From the NCBI GenBank assembly GCA_015065585.1, contig SVQC01000002.1, positions 24,592 through 88,591 of the forward strand: a stretch of DNA of 64,000 nucleotides, read 5' to 3'. Position 1 is the first letter of the stretch. Each line of letters starts with the position of its first letter. The notes under the pieces were generated by a model. That model saw nothing but the letters and a program-made list of their open reading frames with translations, searched no databases and was not told the origin of the DNA. This DNA is from Oscillospiraceae bacterium. Lineage in GTDB: Bacteria; Bacillota; Clostridia; Oscillospirales; Acutalibacteraceae. A program made the translations under genes and the position numbers. Shown piece by piece: positions 9,341 to 17,413 of the stretch.

Positions 9341-9427
9341 GAAAAAAACAACTTTTTAATAGACAAATATTGCTATAATGCAAAAACGGAAGAAAAAGAT
9401 ATTCCCTCTGCCATTTTTTACAAATCA

Positions 9428-10060
9428 TTATTTAAATTCCTGCTTTTGCTCGTCATAAACACGGGTTCTAAGATATCTTACAGATATTTCTTCCATAGCA
9501 CTTTCTGCAAAATTTTCTACTATATTAGCTGGATTAATATTGTCATTTCCGGCGGTTAAAACCACCGAAACAATATTCTCTGAACACCTTTTGTTTGTAA
9601 TTTTAGAAGACACTTCAAGTTCTTTAAGCTCACCTTTTTTTGTCTTTTTTGTAATATTGACTGTAGGGGCGTTTATAAATTCAAAAAACTTCTTTGCAAT
9701 ATCCGAACCTTCAAATATAATATCATAACCTGCAAAAGCAATTTTCCCCACCTTTAAAACTGGCTCGGCAACCTTTTTAACGGTAATTCCGCAGGGCAAA
9801 ACCTTTTCAAGCGCTTCTTTTACCTTTTCAGTAGGAAAATTATCATCAGTAAGCTTGAAATCAAGAATTTCGAAATCACTTTCGAAGCCTAAAGAAAGAG
9901 GTAACGCAAATGCAATATAAGGATGTGGGTTAAAGCCCTCGGTATACCATATAGGCAGGCCGCTTTTGCGAAGCACTCTTGTAAAAAAACGGTTCATATC
10001 AAGGTGAGAAATAAATCTTAAATCGCCCTTTTTAGTAAAAAAAACTCTAACGCTTTTCAA
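9428..10060 (-). CDS. TIGR03936-type radical SAM-associated protein (DUF2344)
   Basis: A 210-residue partner protein that regularly sits next to TIGR03960 radical SAM proteins; its biochemical role is not established. Seen: the N-terminal VFFTKKGDLRFISHLDMNR, and IWYTEGFNPHPYIAFALPL, the family's signature stretch. The start is set to TTG at 10060 because AGGAGG lies 9 nt before it; upstream in-frame codons run into the partner gene. It overlaps the radical SAM gene by 14 nt, so the two are translationally coupled. Confidence 0.85.
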   Translation of the reverse strand: MKSVRVFFTKKGDLRFISHLDMNRFFTRVLRKSGLPIWYTEGFNPHPYIAFALPLSLGFESDFEILDFKLTDDNFPTEKVKEALEKVLPCGITVKKVAEPVLKVGKIAFAGYDIIFEGSDIAKKFFEFINAPTVNITKKTKKGELKELEVSSKITNKRCSENIVSVVLTAGNDNINPANIVENFAESAMEEISVRYLRTRVYDEQKQEFK

Positions 10061-11888
10061 AGCAAACACCCTCCTTATAGCAATTCGCGCCGCAAGCCGC
10101 ACAGGAAATACGGCAGTTAGGTGTCGTTACAGCCTCTTTTGCAAGCTTATTCTGTTTAATAAAGAAATCCTTAGTAACGGCATAATCAAGATGCTCCCAA
10201 GGCAGAATTTCATCATAAGTAAAGCTTCGTTCACTATACTTTTTCGGGTCTATTCCTAAATCTGCAAAAACCTTTAACCATTTTTCAAGGGCAAAACATT
10301 CACTCCAACCGTCAAAAATGCAGCCGCGCCTATAAGCTTCTTCAATAACGGCAGAAAGTCTTCTGTCACCTCTTGCAAAAACACCCTCAAGAAAACTTGT
10401 GGCGCTATCATGCCATGAAAGAGAAACCTTCTTTGTGGTTATACAGCTTCTTAAATATTCCTGACGGCGCAGTATTTCTTCCCTTGAAATCTGAGGCTCA
10501 AACTGGAACGGTGTAAAAGGCTTTGGAACAAAGGTAGAGACGCTGACACCCACATCTACGCCTTTACCCTTTCGTCGATTTGGAATGGAATAATAAATAT
10601 CAACTATCTTCTGCGCTAGGTCGGCAATGCCTTTGATATCCTCGTCGGTTTCGGTGGGAAGACCTATCATAAAGTAAAGTTTAACGCTTGTATGACCGCC
10701 CTCAAAGGCGATACGGCAGGTATCAAGAATTTCCTGCTCGGTTATGTTTTTATTTATAACGTCACGAAGACGCTGAGTACCGGCTTCGGGAGCAAAGGTG
10801 AGTCCGCTTTTTCTTATATGATTAATTTTAGCAAGAAGCTCAGGTGAAAAATTATCTATTCTAAGAGACGGAAGCGAAAGGCTGACCTTTTCCTCATCTG
10901 TCCAATCAAGAAGCTTATTAAGCAACGGTTCAAGCTCAGTATAATCACTTGTTGAAAGAGACGAAAGAGAAATCTCATCGTAACCCGTAGATGCGCATAA
11001 ATCTTTTGCCTGCTCACTTATAACGTCAGCTGACTTTTGTCTTACCGGCCTATAAATAAAACCTGCCTGACAAAAACGGCAACCGCGTATACAGCCGCGG
11101 TATATTTCCTGCACAGCTCTGTCATGGACAATTTCAATATAAGGCACAACAAACTCCTTTGGATAATGAACCTTGTCCAAATCCTTGATAATGCGCTTTT
11201 TAACAGTAGCAGGAGCCTCTTCTTTTGGAGTAATGCTCTTTATTTTTTCATCTTCATACTCCACCGTATAAAGAGAGGGTACATAAACGCCTTCAATTTT
11301 TGCCGCCGCTTTCAAAAATTCTTCCTTGGTTGCGCCTTTGGTTTTGTATTCTTTGTAAAGGTCAATAACCTCTAGGTCAACCTCTTCACCCTCGCCCAAG
11401 AAGAAAATATCTATAAATTCTGCTATAGGCTCGGCATTACAAGCACAAGGGCCACCGGCAACAACGATAGGTGATAAATCATTTCTTTCCTTGCTTTTTA
11501 AAGGGAGTCCTGCTAAATCAAGCATAGACAGAACGTTTGTATAGCTCATTTCGTACTGTAAGGTAAAGCCTATAAAATCAAAATCTTTTACAGGGTCACG
11601 GCTTTCAAGAGCAAAAAGAGGAATATGGTTTTCAATCATTACCTGTCTGAAATCAATCCAAGGTGCAAAAACTCTTTCACACCAGATATCCTCTCTGCTG
11701 TTAAAAAGAGAATAAAGGATTTTCATACCGAGATGGGACATACCAATCTCATAGGTATCAGGAAAACAAAAGGCAAAACGAATATCCACCTTGTTTTTAT
11801 CTTTTATAATACTTCCCTGCTCATTACCACTGTATCTGCCTGGCTTTTGAGCCTTTAAAAAGAGTTCTTCAAGTTTTTTATTATCCAT
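10047..11888 (-). CDS. TIGR03960-family B12-binding-domain radical SAM protein
   Basis: A radical SAM enzyme of 613 residues. The N-terminal part (about 1-200) resembles a cobalamin-binding Rossmann domain (EIGMSHLGMKILYSL). The radical SAM core carries the cluster motif CIRGCRFCQAG (CxxxCxxC), followed by SLPSLRIDNF and LYFMIGLPTET. The C-terminus ends with a Cys-rich segment (CRISCAACGANCYKEGVCF) that could bind a second cluster. Its substrate is unknown; the family has been linked by context to RNA metabolism genes, but none are adjacent here. ATG at 11888 is preferred (AAGGTG 6 nt before); an in-frame GTG at 11897 overlaps the ribosome site. Confidence 0.9.
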   Translation of the reverse strand: MDNKKLEELFLKAQKPGRYSGNEQGSIIKDKNKVDIRFAFCFPDTYEIGMSHLGMKILYSLFNSREDIWCERVFAPWIDFRQVMIENHIPLFALESRDPVKDFDFIGFTLQYEMSYTNVLSMLDLAGLPLKSKERNDLSPIVVAGGPCACNAEPIAEFIDIFFLGEGEEVDLEVIDLYKEYKTKGATKEEFLKAAAKIEGVYVPSLYTVEYEDEKIKSITPKEEAPATVKKRIIKDLDKVHYPKEFVVPYIEIVHDRAVQEIYRGCIRGCRFCQAGFIYRPVRQKSADVISEQAKDLCASTGYDEISLSSLSTSDYTELEPLLNKLLDWTDEEKVSLSLPSLRIDNFSPELLAKINHIRKSGLTFAPEAGTQRLRDVINKNITEQEILDTCRIAFEGGHTSVKLYFMIGLPTETDEDIKGIADLAQKIVDIYYSIPNRRKGKGVDVGVSVSTFVPKPFTPFQFEPQISREEILRRQEYLRSCITTKKVSLSWHDSATSFLEGVFARGDRRLSAVIEEAYRRGCIFDGWSECFALEKWLKVFADLGIDPKKYSERSFTYDEILPWEHLDYAVTKDFFIKQNKLAKEAVTTPNCRISCAACGANCYKEGVCFEKR

Positions 11889-11934
11889 TGATATCACCTT
11901 AAATAATGATACAATAATTATTCATTCGTTTCAA

Positions 11935-12525
11935 CTATAATTTAATTAAAACCGACAAAATAAGATAAAAAGCCATAATATATGCCGAATAATTCAGATT
12001 ACCCATTGCTGTCATTATAAGTGCTATTATAAATGCCGCGAAACCGAAAGCCATTGATAAAATTTTCATTATTTTTTCAGCCTTTATGCTACCCAGACGA
12101 AATATAAGGATTTCTCTTAAAACATCTCCTCCATCAAGGCCGTTTACGGGCAGCATATTAAATAAACTGTAAAGCAGATTTATAACAGCAAAGCTTAGCA
12201 ATAAATCGTTTTTAAATATACTGCAACAGCAAAACAGCAGAATAAAAACAAAAAAATTAATAAGAGGTCCGCAGACCTGAACAAAAATTTCATTTTTTAG
12301 TATCAGTGGCGGTGAGCTTATTTCAATACTGGCAGGAACAAGCCTTATTTTTGTAGGGGTGCAACCACATATTTTCATTGCAATAAGATGACCTGCTTCG
12401 TGAAGTAATGCTGAGAAAAGCATAAGAGGCGCGTATCCCGTTTTATCGCAAAGGATAACCGTTGTCAGCATAGCAAAAAACAAAAAGGAAACCTCTATTT
12501 TTGTAGAAAAAAACTTAAAAGACAT
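11935..12525 (-). CDS. M50 site-2 protease, SpoIVFB-like
   Basis: A polytopic intramembrane zinc metalloprotease of 196 residues. The HEAGH motif is at residues 42-46 inside a hydrophobic segment, and the second catalytic signature, NMLPVNGLDGGDVL, supplies the third zinc ligand (Asp). About five membrane helices are apparent. It sits 3 nt after an M23 gene whose product resembles SpoIVFA; in Bacillus that pair controls pro-sigmaK processing in the mother cell. The local pairing therefore suggests a sporulation role, but the protein could also be a general YdaP/S2P-type protease. The ribosome site GGAG lies within the end of the upstream gene. Confidence 0.85.
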   Translation of the reverse strand: MSFKFFSTKIEVSFLFFAMLTTVILCDKTGYAPLMLFSALLHEAGHLIAMKICGCTPTKIRLVPASIEISSPPLILKNEIFVQVCGPLINFFVFILLFCCCSIFKNDLLLSFAVINLLYSLFNMLPVNGLDGGDVLREILIFRLGSIKAEKIMKILSMAFGFAAFIIALIMTAMGNLNYSAYIMAFYLILSVLIKL

Positions 12526-12528
12526 AGG

Positions 12529-13134
12529 CTAAAACTCCATATACCACATGGCGTTAACGGGAACTCCGTTTACTATCATTTCAAAATGCAAATGATTTCC
12601 GGTAGACCTACCGGTACTTCCCACAAGGGCAACAGGCTGTCCCTTTGAAACCTTATCTCCTTTTTTTACTGTAATTTTACTGCAATGACCGTAAAGGGTT
12701 ACAAGGCTGTCGTTATGCTTTATTTTGAGGTAATTTCCGTACCCGTTTTTATCAACACCAACGAAGCTGACTTCTCCGTCTGCCGCCGATAAAATTTCTT
12801 CGCCTTTGTCACCTGCTATATCGATGCCGTAATGCTTAACATAATCACTTGTAAAAGGGTCGTTTCTATATCCGAAAGTAGAAGTAATTGTTCCATAGAG
12901 AGGTACAGCCAACGAATTGTCAATTAAATGTTCACTTACCGCCGCCGATGCCGCTACCGCTGATTCCTGCTCTTCAAGAATAACTGTTTCCTCATTAAAA
13001 TAATTATCATGCTTATCTTTTATCTTTCCAAAAAGATTCTCATTGCTTACCTTGATTACGGTAAGTAAAACAACCGTTATAATGACACAAACAAGCTGTA
13101 AAATTACTATGTAAAGTACCTTTTTATTCTTCAA
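12529..13134 (-). CDS. Membrane-anchored M23 (LytM) domain protein, SpoIVFA-like
   Basis: A 201-residue protein with one N-terminal membrane helix (about 6-28), a linker, and a C-terminal M23 domain (TSTFGYRNDPF, HYGIDIAGDKG, TLYGHCSKI, GNHLHFEM). The zinc ligands appear as H..D and HxH, so the domain may be catalytically competent, unlike many SpoIVFA proteins. The start is TTG at 13134, chosen because GAGGAGG lies 8 nt upstream and the membrane helix follows at once; longer readings add an unrelated N-terminus. It directly precedes the M50 protease and probably regulates or anchors it. Confidence 0.82.
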   Translation of the reverse strand: MKNKKVLYIVILQLVCVIITVVLLTVIKVSNENLFGKIKDKHDNYFNEETVILEEQESAVAASAAVSEHLIDNSLAVPLYGTITSTFGYRNDPFTSDYVKHYGIDIAGDKGEEILSAADGEVSFVGVDKNGYGNYLKIKHNDSLVTLYGHCSKITVKKGDKVSKGQPVALVGSTGRSTGNHLHFEMIVNGVPVNAMWYMEF

Positions 13135-13236
13135 AGCATTTTCCTCCTCGGCGCAACGGAATCGGCAATACAATACTTCATACTGCCAATTTTCCGTCAC
13201 AAGAAATATTATGCTTTAAAGGTGAGTTTAATACAT

Positions 13237-13268
13237 AAAAATACCCGAGTGAACGGTTTCACTCGGGT
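13237..13268 (-). terminator. Rho-independent terminator of metK
   Basis: An 11-bp stem (13243-13253 with 13258-13268) with a 4-nt loop lies just after the metK stop. On the minus strand it is followed by a short T-rich tract. Confidence 0.85.
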
Positions 13269-13274
13269 AAAAAA

Positions 13275-14456
13275 TTAACTGAAATATTTTTTAAGTTGCT
13301 CTGCCTTATCGGTTTTTTCCCAAGACAGTTCAATATCAGTTCTGCCAAAATGACCGTAAGCGGCAGTCTGGCGGTAAATTGGGCGGCGTAGCTCAAGCTT
13401 CTCTATAATAGCGGCAGGACGAAGGTCAAATATTTCACCTACAGCCTTAGCAATTTCATCGTCAGCGTACTTTCCTGTGCCAAAGGTATCCACCATAACC
13501 GATACGGGCTTTGCAACGCCTATGGCATAAGCAAGCTGTATTTCACATTTCTTGGCAAGACCGGCTGCTACTATATTTTTAGCAACGTATCTTGCGGCAT
13601 AAGCGGCGCTTCTGTCAACTTTTGTGGGGTCTTTACCGGAGAAAGCACCGCCACCGTGACGAGCCATACCGCCGTAGGTATCAACAATTATCTTTCTGCC
13701 GGTAAGACCTGTATCTCCCTGAGGTCCTCCTACAACAAAACGGCCGGTAGGATTAATAAATATTTTTGTATTTTCATCCATCAGCTTTTCGGGAACGGTA
13801 GTTTTTATAACCTCTCTTAAAATATCTTCTCTTAGCTTTTCAAGGTCAATCTCAGCACTATGCTGACTTGAAACAACAACCGCCTCAACTCTTAAAGGCA
13901 CGTTATTTTCATATTCAACCGTAACCTGAGTCTTACCGTCGGGATAAAGATAATCAAGAATTCCGTCTTTTCTGACCTTTGTTAATTTCTGAGCCATTCT
14001 ATGAGCAAGATAAATAGGAAGCGGCATATATGTATCGGTTTCGTCGCAGGCGTAACCAAACATCATACCCTGGTCTCCGGCGCCATGAAGATTATAAATA
14101 TCATTTTCACCGTCTTTAAGCTCGAGGGATTTATCAACACCCATAGCAATATCTGGAGACTGCTTGTCAATAGAAGTCATAACGGCAATGGTATCACCGT
14201 TAAAACCACATTCATTTGAGTTATAACCGATATCTTTAACTACGTTTCTTACAATATCAGGGATATCAATATTAGCAGTAGTGGTAATTTCACCCATTAC
14301 CGTAACAACACCCGTAGTAGCAAAGGTTTCACAGGCAACTCTTGCTTTTTCGTCTTTAGCAATAATAGCGTCAAGAACAGCGTCACTTATTTGGTCGCAC
14401 ACCTTATCGGGATGACCCTCTGTAACAGATTCCGATGTAAATAGCAATTTCGACAT
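13275..14456 (-). CDS. metK: S-adenosylmethionine synthetase
   Basis: Makes SAM from methionine and ATP. From ATG at 14456 the protein has 393 residues, the family norm. Seen: [19 protein letters not shown] at the N-terminus, [16 protein letters not shown] (residues about 113-128), [18 protein letters not shown] (ATP and phosphate binding), and the C-terminal GHFGR. AAGGAG lies 8 nt before the chosen ATG. An open frame extends upstream to 14543, but it runs through the riboswitch and its terminator and is not coding. Expression is controlled by the SAM-I riboswitch upstream, giving feedback by its own product. Confidence 0.97.
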   Translation of the reverse strand: MSKLLFTSESVTEGHPDKVCDQISDAVLDAIIAKDEKARVACETFATTGVVTVMGEITTTANIDIPDIVRNVVKDIGYNSNECGFNGDTIAVMTSIDKQSPDIAMGVDKSLELKDGENDIYNLHGAGDQGMMFGYACDETDTYMPLPIYLAHRMAQKLTKVRKDGILDYLYPDGKTQVTVEYENNVPLRVEAVVVSSQHSAEIDLEKLREDILREVIKTTVPEKLMDENTKIFINPTGRFVVGGPQGDTGLTGRKIIVDTYGGMARHGGGAFSGKDPTKVDRSAAYAARYVAKNIVAAGLAKKCEIQLAYAIGVAKPVSVMVDTFGTGKYADDEIAKAVGEIFDLRPAAIIEKLELRRPIYRQTAAYGHFGRTDIELSWEKTDKAEQLKKYFS

Positions 14457-14470
14457 AATTCTTCTCCTTT

Positions 14471-14501
14471 TTAAATAAAAAACCGCTTCGAAAGAAGCGG
14501 T
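14471..14501 (-). terminator. Riboswitch expression-platform terminator of metK
   Basis: The minus-strand hairpin ACCGCTTC/GAAGCGGT (14501-14482) is followed by a run of T. It lies between the SAM aptamer and the ribosome site and should form when SAM is bound, stopping transcription before metK. Confidence 0.88.
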
Positions 14502-14509
14502 ACAAAAAG

Positions 14510-14602
14510 CCTCATCTTTCGGTAAAACCGCAGGATTTAGCACCTTGAAAAATCAGGTTGCCGGGCATCAAAGGGCCTGTCCCTCCGCCACTCTTGATAA
14601 GG
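14510..14602 (-). promoter_or_regulatory. SAM-I (S-box) riboswitch
   Basis: The minus strand reads the canonical S-box landmarks in order: CTTATCAAGAG, GTGGCGGAGGGA, GGCCCTTTGATGCCC, GGCAACC, AAGGTGCTAAATCCTGC and GAAAGATGAGG. P1 is closed by CTTATC/GATGAG. The aptamer is followed by a terminator and metK. Recognition is by conserved sequence; the off-switch mechanism is known for this class. Confidence 0.96.
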
Positions 14603-14623
14603 AAATATTCATTTAGCAAAATT

Positions 14624-14651
14624 ATTTTACCACAAAGTGAGCAAATGTCAA
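14624..14651 (-). promoter_or_regulatory. Promoter of the SAM riboswitch-metK transcript
   Basis: Minus strand TTGACA (14651-14646), 16-nt spacer, TAAAAT (14629-14624), about 22 nt before the aptamer. The -35 hexamer lies within a few bases of the ribU stop codon. Confidence 0.8.
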
Positions 14652-14654
14652 TAT

Positions 14655-15257
14655 CTATTTTTTAGTAAAGCCCTTTTTAAGAATAGGAGAAATGCTTTTA
14701 TATATTACAAAGCAAATACCCGCATGAATCATTCCCTTTGCAAAATTAAAGGGCAAATTAAAGATTAACAAAGCCTTCAGAAGATTATCGGCTGAAGGAA
14801 GCAGGGCCTTATACATTCCAAGAATTGCCTCCATAGGTAAACCGTAAATAACAGAAAAGGCAGGATAAACAAAGAAAAGATTTGTAACTACGCTAATAAC
14901 CGCCATTACCGCAGCGCCAAGTACCGAGCCTATAACAGCCCCTTTTCTTGTACGGTTAAATTTATAAACAAAGCCTGCAGTACCAACAAAAATTGCACCG
15001 AGGATAAAATTCGAAAATTCTCCTACACCGCCTGAGCTTGTAACAAAAAGGTGCAAAAGATTTTTTATAAGACAAACAAGAATTCCGTAAACAGGTCCAA
15101 AGCCAAAAGCGGTTATAAGGGCAGGAATTTCAGAAAAATCAAATTTTATAAAGGACGGAATTATAAATGCCAAAGGAAATTCTAAGAGCATAAGTACAAA
15201 ACCTACCGCTCCCATTATAGCAGTAACCGTAAAAGTTCTAATATTAATTTTTTTCAT
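14655..15257 (-). CDS. ribU: ECF transporter S component, riboflavin-specific (RibU)
   Basis: The substrate-binding membrane subunit of an energy-coupling-factor transporter: 200 residues, about five or six helices, with the family-typical FIIPSFIKFDFSEIPALI in the N-terminal half. Substrate specificity is inferred mainly from the FMN riboswitch directly upstream. No EcfA/A'/T energising subunits are nearby, so it should share a common ECF module encoded elsewhere. AAGGAGCTGTCTTAC precedes the ATG. Its end is only a few bases from the metK promoter. Confidence 0.9.
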   Translation of the reverse strand: MKKINIRTFTVTAIMGAVGFVLMLLEFPLAFIIPSFIKFDFSEIPALITAFGFGPVYGILVCLIKNLLHLFVTSSGGVGEFSNFILGAIFVGTAGFVYKFNRTRKGAVIGSVLGAAVMAVISVVTNLFFVYPAFSVIYGLPMEAILGMYKALLPSADNLLKALLIFNLPFNFAKGMIHAGICFVIYKSISPILKKGFTKK

Positions 15258-15272
15258 GTAAGACAGCTCCTT

Positions 15273-15305
15273 TAAAAAAATAAATCCCTGAGATAAGCTC
15301 AGGGA
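15273..15305 (-). terminator. FMN riboswitch terminator of ribU
   Basis: Stem TCCCTGAG/CTCAGGGA (15305-15285) with a 5-nt loop, followed on the minus strand by ATTTATTTTTTT. It lies between the FMN aptamer and the ribU ribosome site, so premature termination on FMN binding is the likely control. Confidence 0.88.
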
Positions 15306-15328
15306 AAAATTACAAAATTAATAATAAT

Positions 15329-15428
15329 TCTTTCATCCGGACTTTAACCGTCGGCTTCGGAATTTCACCGAATCAGTCATTAAGACTCGCGGACTTTACC
15401 GCCGGTGGAGAATTTCACTCCGCCCTGA
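15329..15428 (-). promoter_or_regulatory. FMN riboswitch (RFN element)
   Basis: Minus-strand landmarks in order: AGGGCGGAGTGAAATTC, TCCACCGGCGGTAAAGTCCG, GGTGAAATTCCGAAGCCGAC, GGTTAAAGTCCGGATGAAAG. These are the conserved core strands of the RFN element. The aptamer begins 2 nt after the stop codon of the upstream DUF1294 gene, so its own promoter must lie within that gene or the two are co-transcribed. Confidence 0.96.
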
Positions 15429-15429
15429 A

Positions 15430-15744
15430 TTATATAAATTTTAATATGAGATAAAGTAATAAAAAATGCAGTATAATCATTAACGGTAACAGTAACATAA
15501 ATTTTATATGCTTTGTTTTATGCCTGATTAAAAGCATAGTTGTATACATAGTTGCCGCACCGCCGAAAAAAGCAGTAAGCAAAAGATTTTTTTCACTTAT
15601 CCGCCTTTTACCTTTAATAGCTTTTTTCTTATCAGAAACCGTAATAAAAACAGCCACTAAGCTAATAACCAAAATGTATATAAAAATAACTTCGGTCAAA
15701 CCTATCACCAAAGCTAATATAACACAACCTATATTTAATTTCAA
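15430..15744 (-). CDS. DUF1294 family small membrane protein
   Basis: A small membrane protein with the DUF1294 signature: a hydrophobic N-terminus, KNLLLTAFFGGAATMYTTML, then the conserved RHKTKHIKFMLLLPL. Function unknown. The start is uncertain. The longest frame starts with TTG at 15744 and lacks a ribosome site. A TTGAAA-17-TATATT promoter-like sequence overlaps its first codons, and a TTG near 15699 would give a length (about 89) closer to the family. It is divergent from the amidase gene and ends at the edge of the FMN riboswitch. Confidence 0.72.
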   Translation of the reverse strand: MKLNIGCVILALVIGLTEVIFIYILVISLVAVFITVSDKKKAIKGKRRISEKNLLLTAFFGGAATMYTTMLLIRHKTKHIKFMLLLPLMIILHFLLLYLILKFI

Positions 15745-15752
15745 GTAAATTA

Positions 15753-15781
15753 TTGATTTAAACTTTGACTTGTATTATAAT
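15753..15781 (+). promoter_or_regulatory. Promoter of the amidase gene
   Basis: TTGATT (15753-15758), 17-nt spacer, TATAAT (15776-15781). The predicted transcript starts near 15788, ahead of the chosen ATG at 15812, which argues against the earlier in-frame TTG. Confidence 0.75.
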
Positions 15782-15811
15782 TTATATATGATTTCGAAAA
15801 GGACTTATGCA

Positions 15812-17413
15812 ATGTTTTCAAGATTCAAATATATAATCATTACTCTGTTTTTTATACTTTCTCTTTTTACAGGCTGTAAAAGTAAGCTTCTTGTATCAAC
15901 CGGTGAAAAACTGCTAATTGACAGTTTTTCACCCTCTGCCGATTATACCTGCGAAGGCAATAGCATTATGGTTGTGTCGGTAGAATCAAAGCTTGACAGT
16001 CTTACGGTGACGGCGTATTTTAATTCAACGGCAGTACAGCTTAATAAAGAATATAATAACGAACAAAGCGACATTTATTATTACAGCGGTTACTTTACTT
16101 TGCCTACGGTGAGCAAAAAGACCGATGTTGGTCAGATTAAGTTTATTTGTTCAGACGGAAATACCGAAGAGATCTACTATAGCGGTATGATTACCGTCTT
16201 ACCTTCAGCTATATCCTCTGTTTCAGGCTCAGACGTAGGTAACGGACTTATCGCCGAGATTACAAAACTTCCTGCCGAAACCTTTGACGGTCAAACAGTA
16301 GACGATTCCTCAAAGCCTTATAACAGTTATCTTCCTGTAGGTACTGTTGATTACTGCTCGTCAGCGGCTATAGTAAACAGCAGAATTGACAAAAGTTACC
16401 GTTTATTGCGTTTTGGTAAACGGGTTTACGAAAGCAATATAAAAACCTATGAAGGCTCTTTACCCGATAGTAATACTTTATCAGTGTGTGAAACGATAAG
16501 TGACGAGAAATACACCTATCTGTCCTTTTATTATGATTGGAAAGCCCCTTTCACTTTTGAACTTAAGGATCAAAAGTACAGAAACGAAAAGACTAACAAC
16601 TGGAACGTTGATTCGGTTGATTTTTCCTATGTAGAAATTAAGTTTATGTATTGCGATACCTTGTACGGTGATATAACCTTTGAAAAGGATAATCCGCTCT
16701 TTTCCCACAGCGATAAATTTATTCAGGACGACACTATGGTACTAAGGTTATACTTAAAGAAAACAGGCGTTTTTTACGGTTTTAAAGCCGAGTACAGCGA
16801 TGACGACTGTCTTGTTTTTAAATTTTTACAACCCACCGTTTTGTATAAAGCTCAAAATGAATATGGATATTCACTTGCTAATAAAACCATAATTATTGAT
16901 GCAGGACACGGAGGAAAAGACCCTGGCGCAACTGCCAACAGCGGTGAATATGAGTCATTTATGAATCTTTCCTTTGCTAAAAACCTTAAAACAGAGCTTG
17001 AAAAAATCGGTGCTACCGTAATTATGACAAGAAAAGATAACAGCTATGTTTCGGCTAATGAGCGTGTTAATATAGTTTTGTCAAATGAACCCGATTTTCT
17101 TATTTCTATACATAGAAATGCAGGCTCCTCAAACGGATATAGTTCATATTATTTTAACACATTTTCTTTTGATGCTGCTAAAATACTTAATAGAGCTATG
17201 CAAAAAGCAAACCCATACCGCAAATACGAAGAAGCAAGTTGGCATTATTTCTTCCTGAACCGTATTGGAATTTGCCCTTCTGTACTAACTGAAAACGGAT
17301 TTATGACAGATAAAACTGACGTGGAAAATATGAAAAGTGCAGACCACCAGGCAGTCTGCACTAAAGCAACTGTTAAAGGCATTGTTGATTATTTTATTTC
17401 TCAGGAAAGTTAA
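15812..17413 (+). CDS. Lipoprotein N-acetylmuramoyl-L-alanine amidase (Amidase_3)
   Basis: A 533-residue peptidoglycan hydrolase. The signal is of lipoprotein type, with LFTGC and Cys22 as the likely lipidated residue. Residues about 30-345 form an unrecognised extracellular region, perhaps beta-rich. The C-terminal Amidase_3 domain (about 355-533) carries IIDAGHGGKDPGA (zinc His), a zinc Glu after it, LISIHRNAG (zinc His) and VLTENGFMT (catalytic Glu). The start at 15812 is set by AAAGGA 8 nt upstream and the promoter position. It is monocistronic, and its end overlaps the convergent isomerase remnant by 20 nt. A role in cell separation or sporulation is plausible. Confidence 0.9.
   Translation: MFSRFKYIIITLFFILSLFTGCKSKLLVSTGEKLLIDSFSPSADYTCEGNSIMVVSVESKLDSLTVTAYFNSTAVQLNKEYNNEQSDIYYYSGYFTLPTVSKKTDVGQIKFICSDGNTEEIYYSGMITVLPSAISSVSGSDVGNGLIAEITKLPAETFDGQTVDDSSKPYNSYLPVGTVDYCSSAAIVNSRIDKSYRLLRFGKRVYESNIKTYEGSLPDSNTLSVCETISDEKYTYLSFYYDWKAPFTFELKDQKYRNEKTNNWNVDSVDFSYVEIKFMYCDTLYGDITFEKDNPLFSHSDKFIQDDTMVLRLYLKKTGVFYGFKAEYSDDDCLVFKFLQPTVLYKAQNEYGYSLANKTIIIDAGHGGKDPGATANSGEYESFMNLSFAKNLKTELEKIGATVIMTRKDNSYVSANERVNIVLSNEPDFLISIHRNAGSSNGYSSYYFNTFSFDAAKILNRAMQKANPYRKYEEASWHYFFLNRIGICPSVLTENGFMTDKTDVENMKSADHQAVCTKATVKGIVDYFISQES

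Noticed and set aside
11037..11375. A 112-codon plus-strand frame inside the radical SAM gene
   Set aside because: Shadow of a conserved coding sequence; no start signal.
13275..14543. A longer MetK with 29 extra residues
   Set aside because: The extension is encoded by the riboswitch aptamer and terminator.
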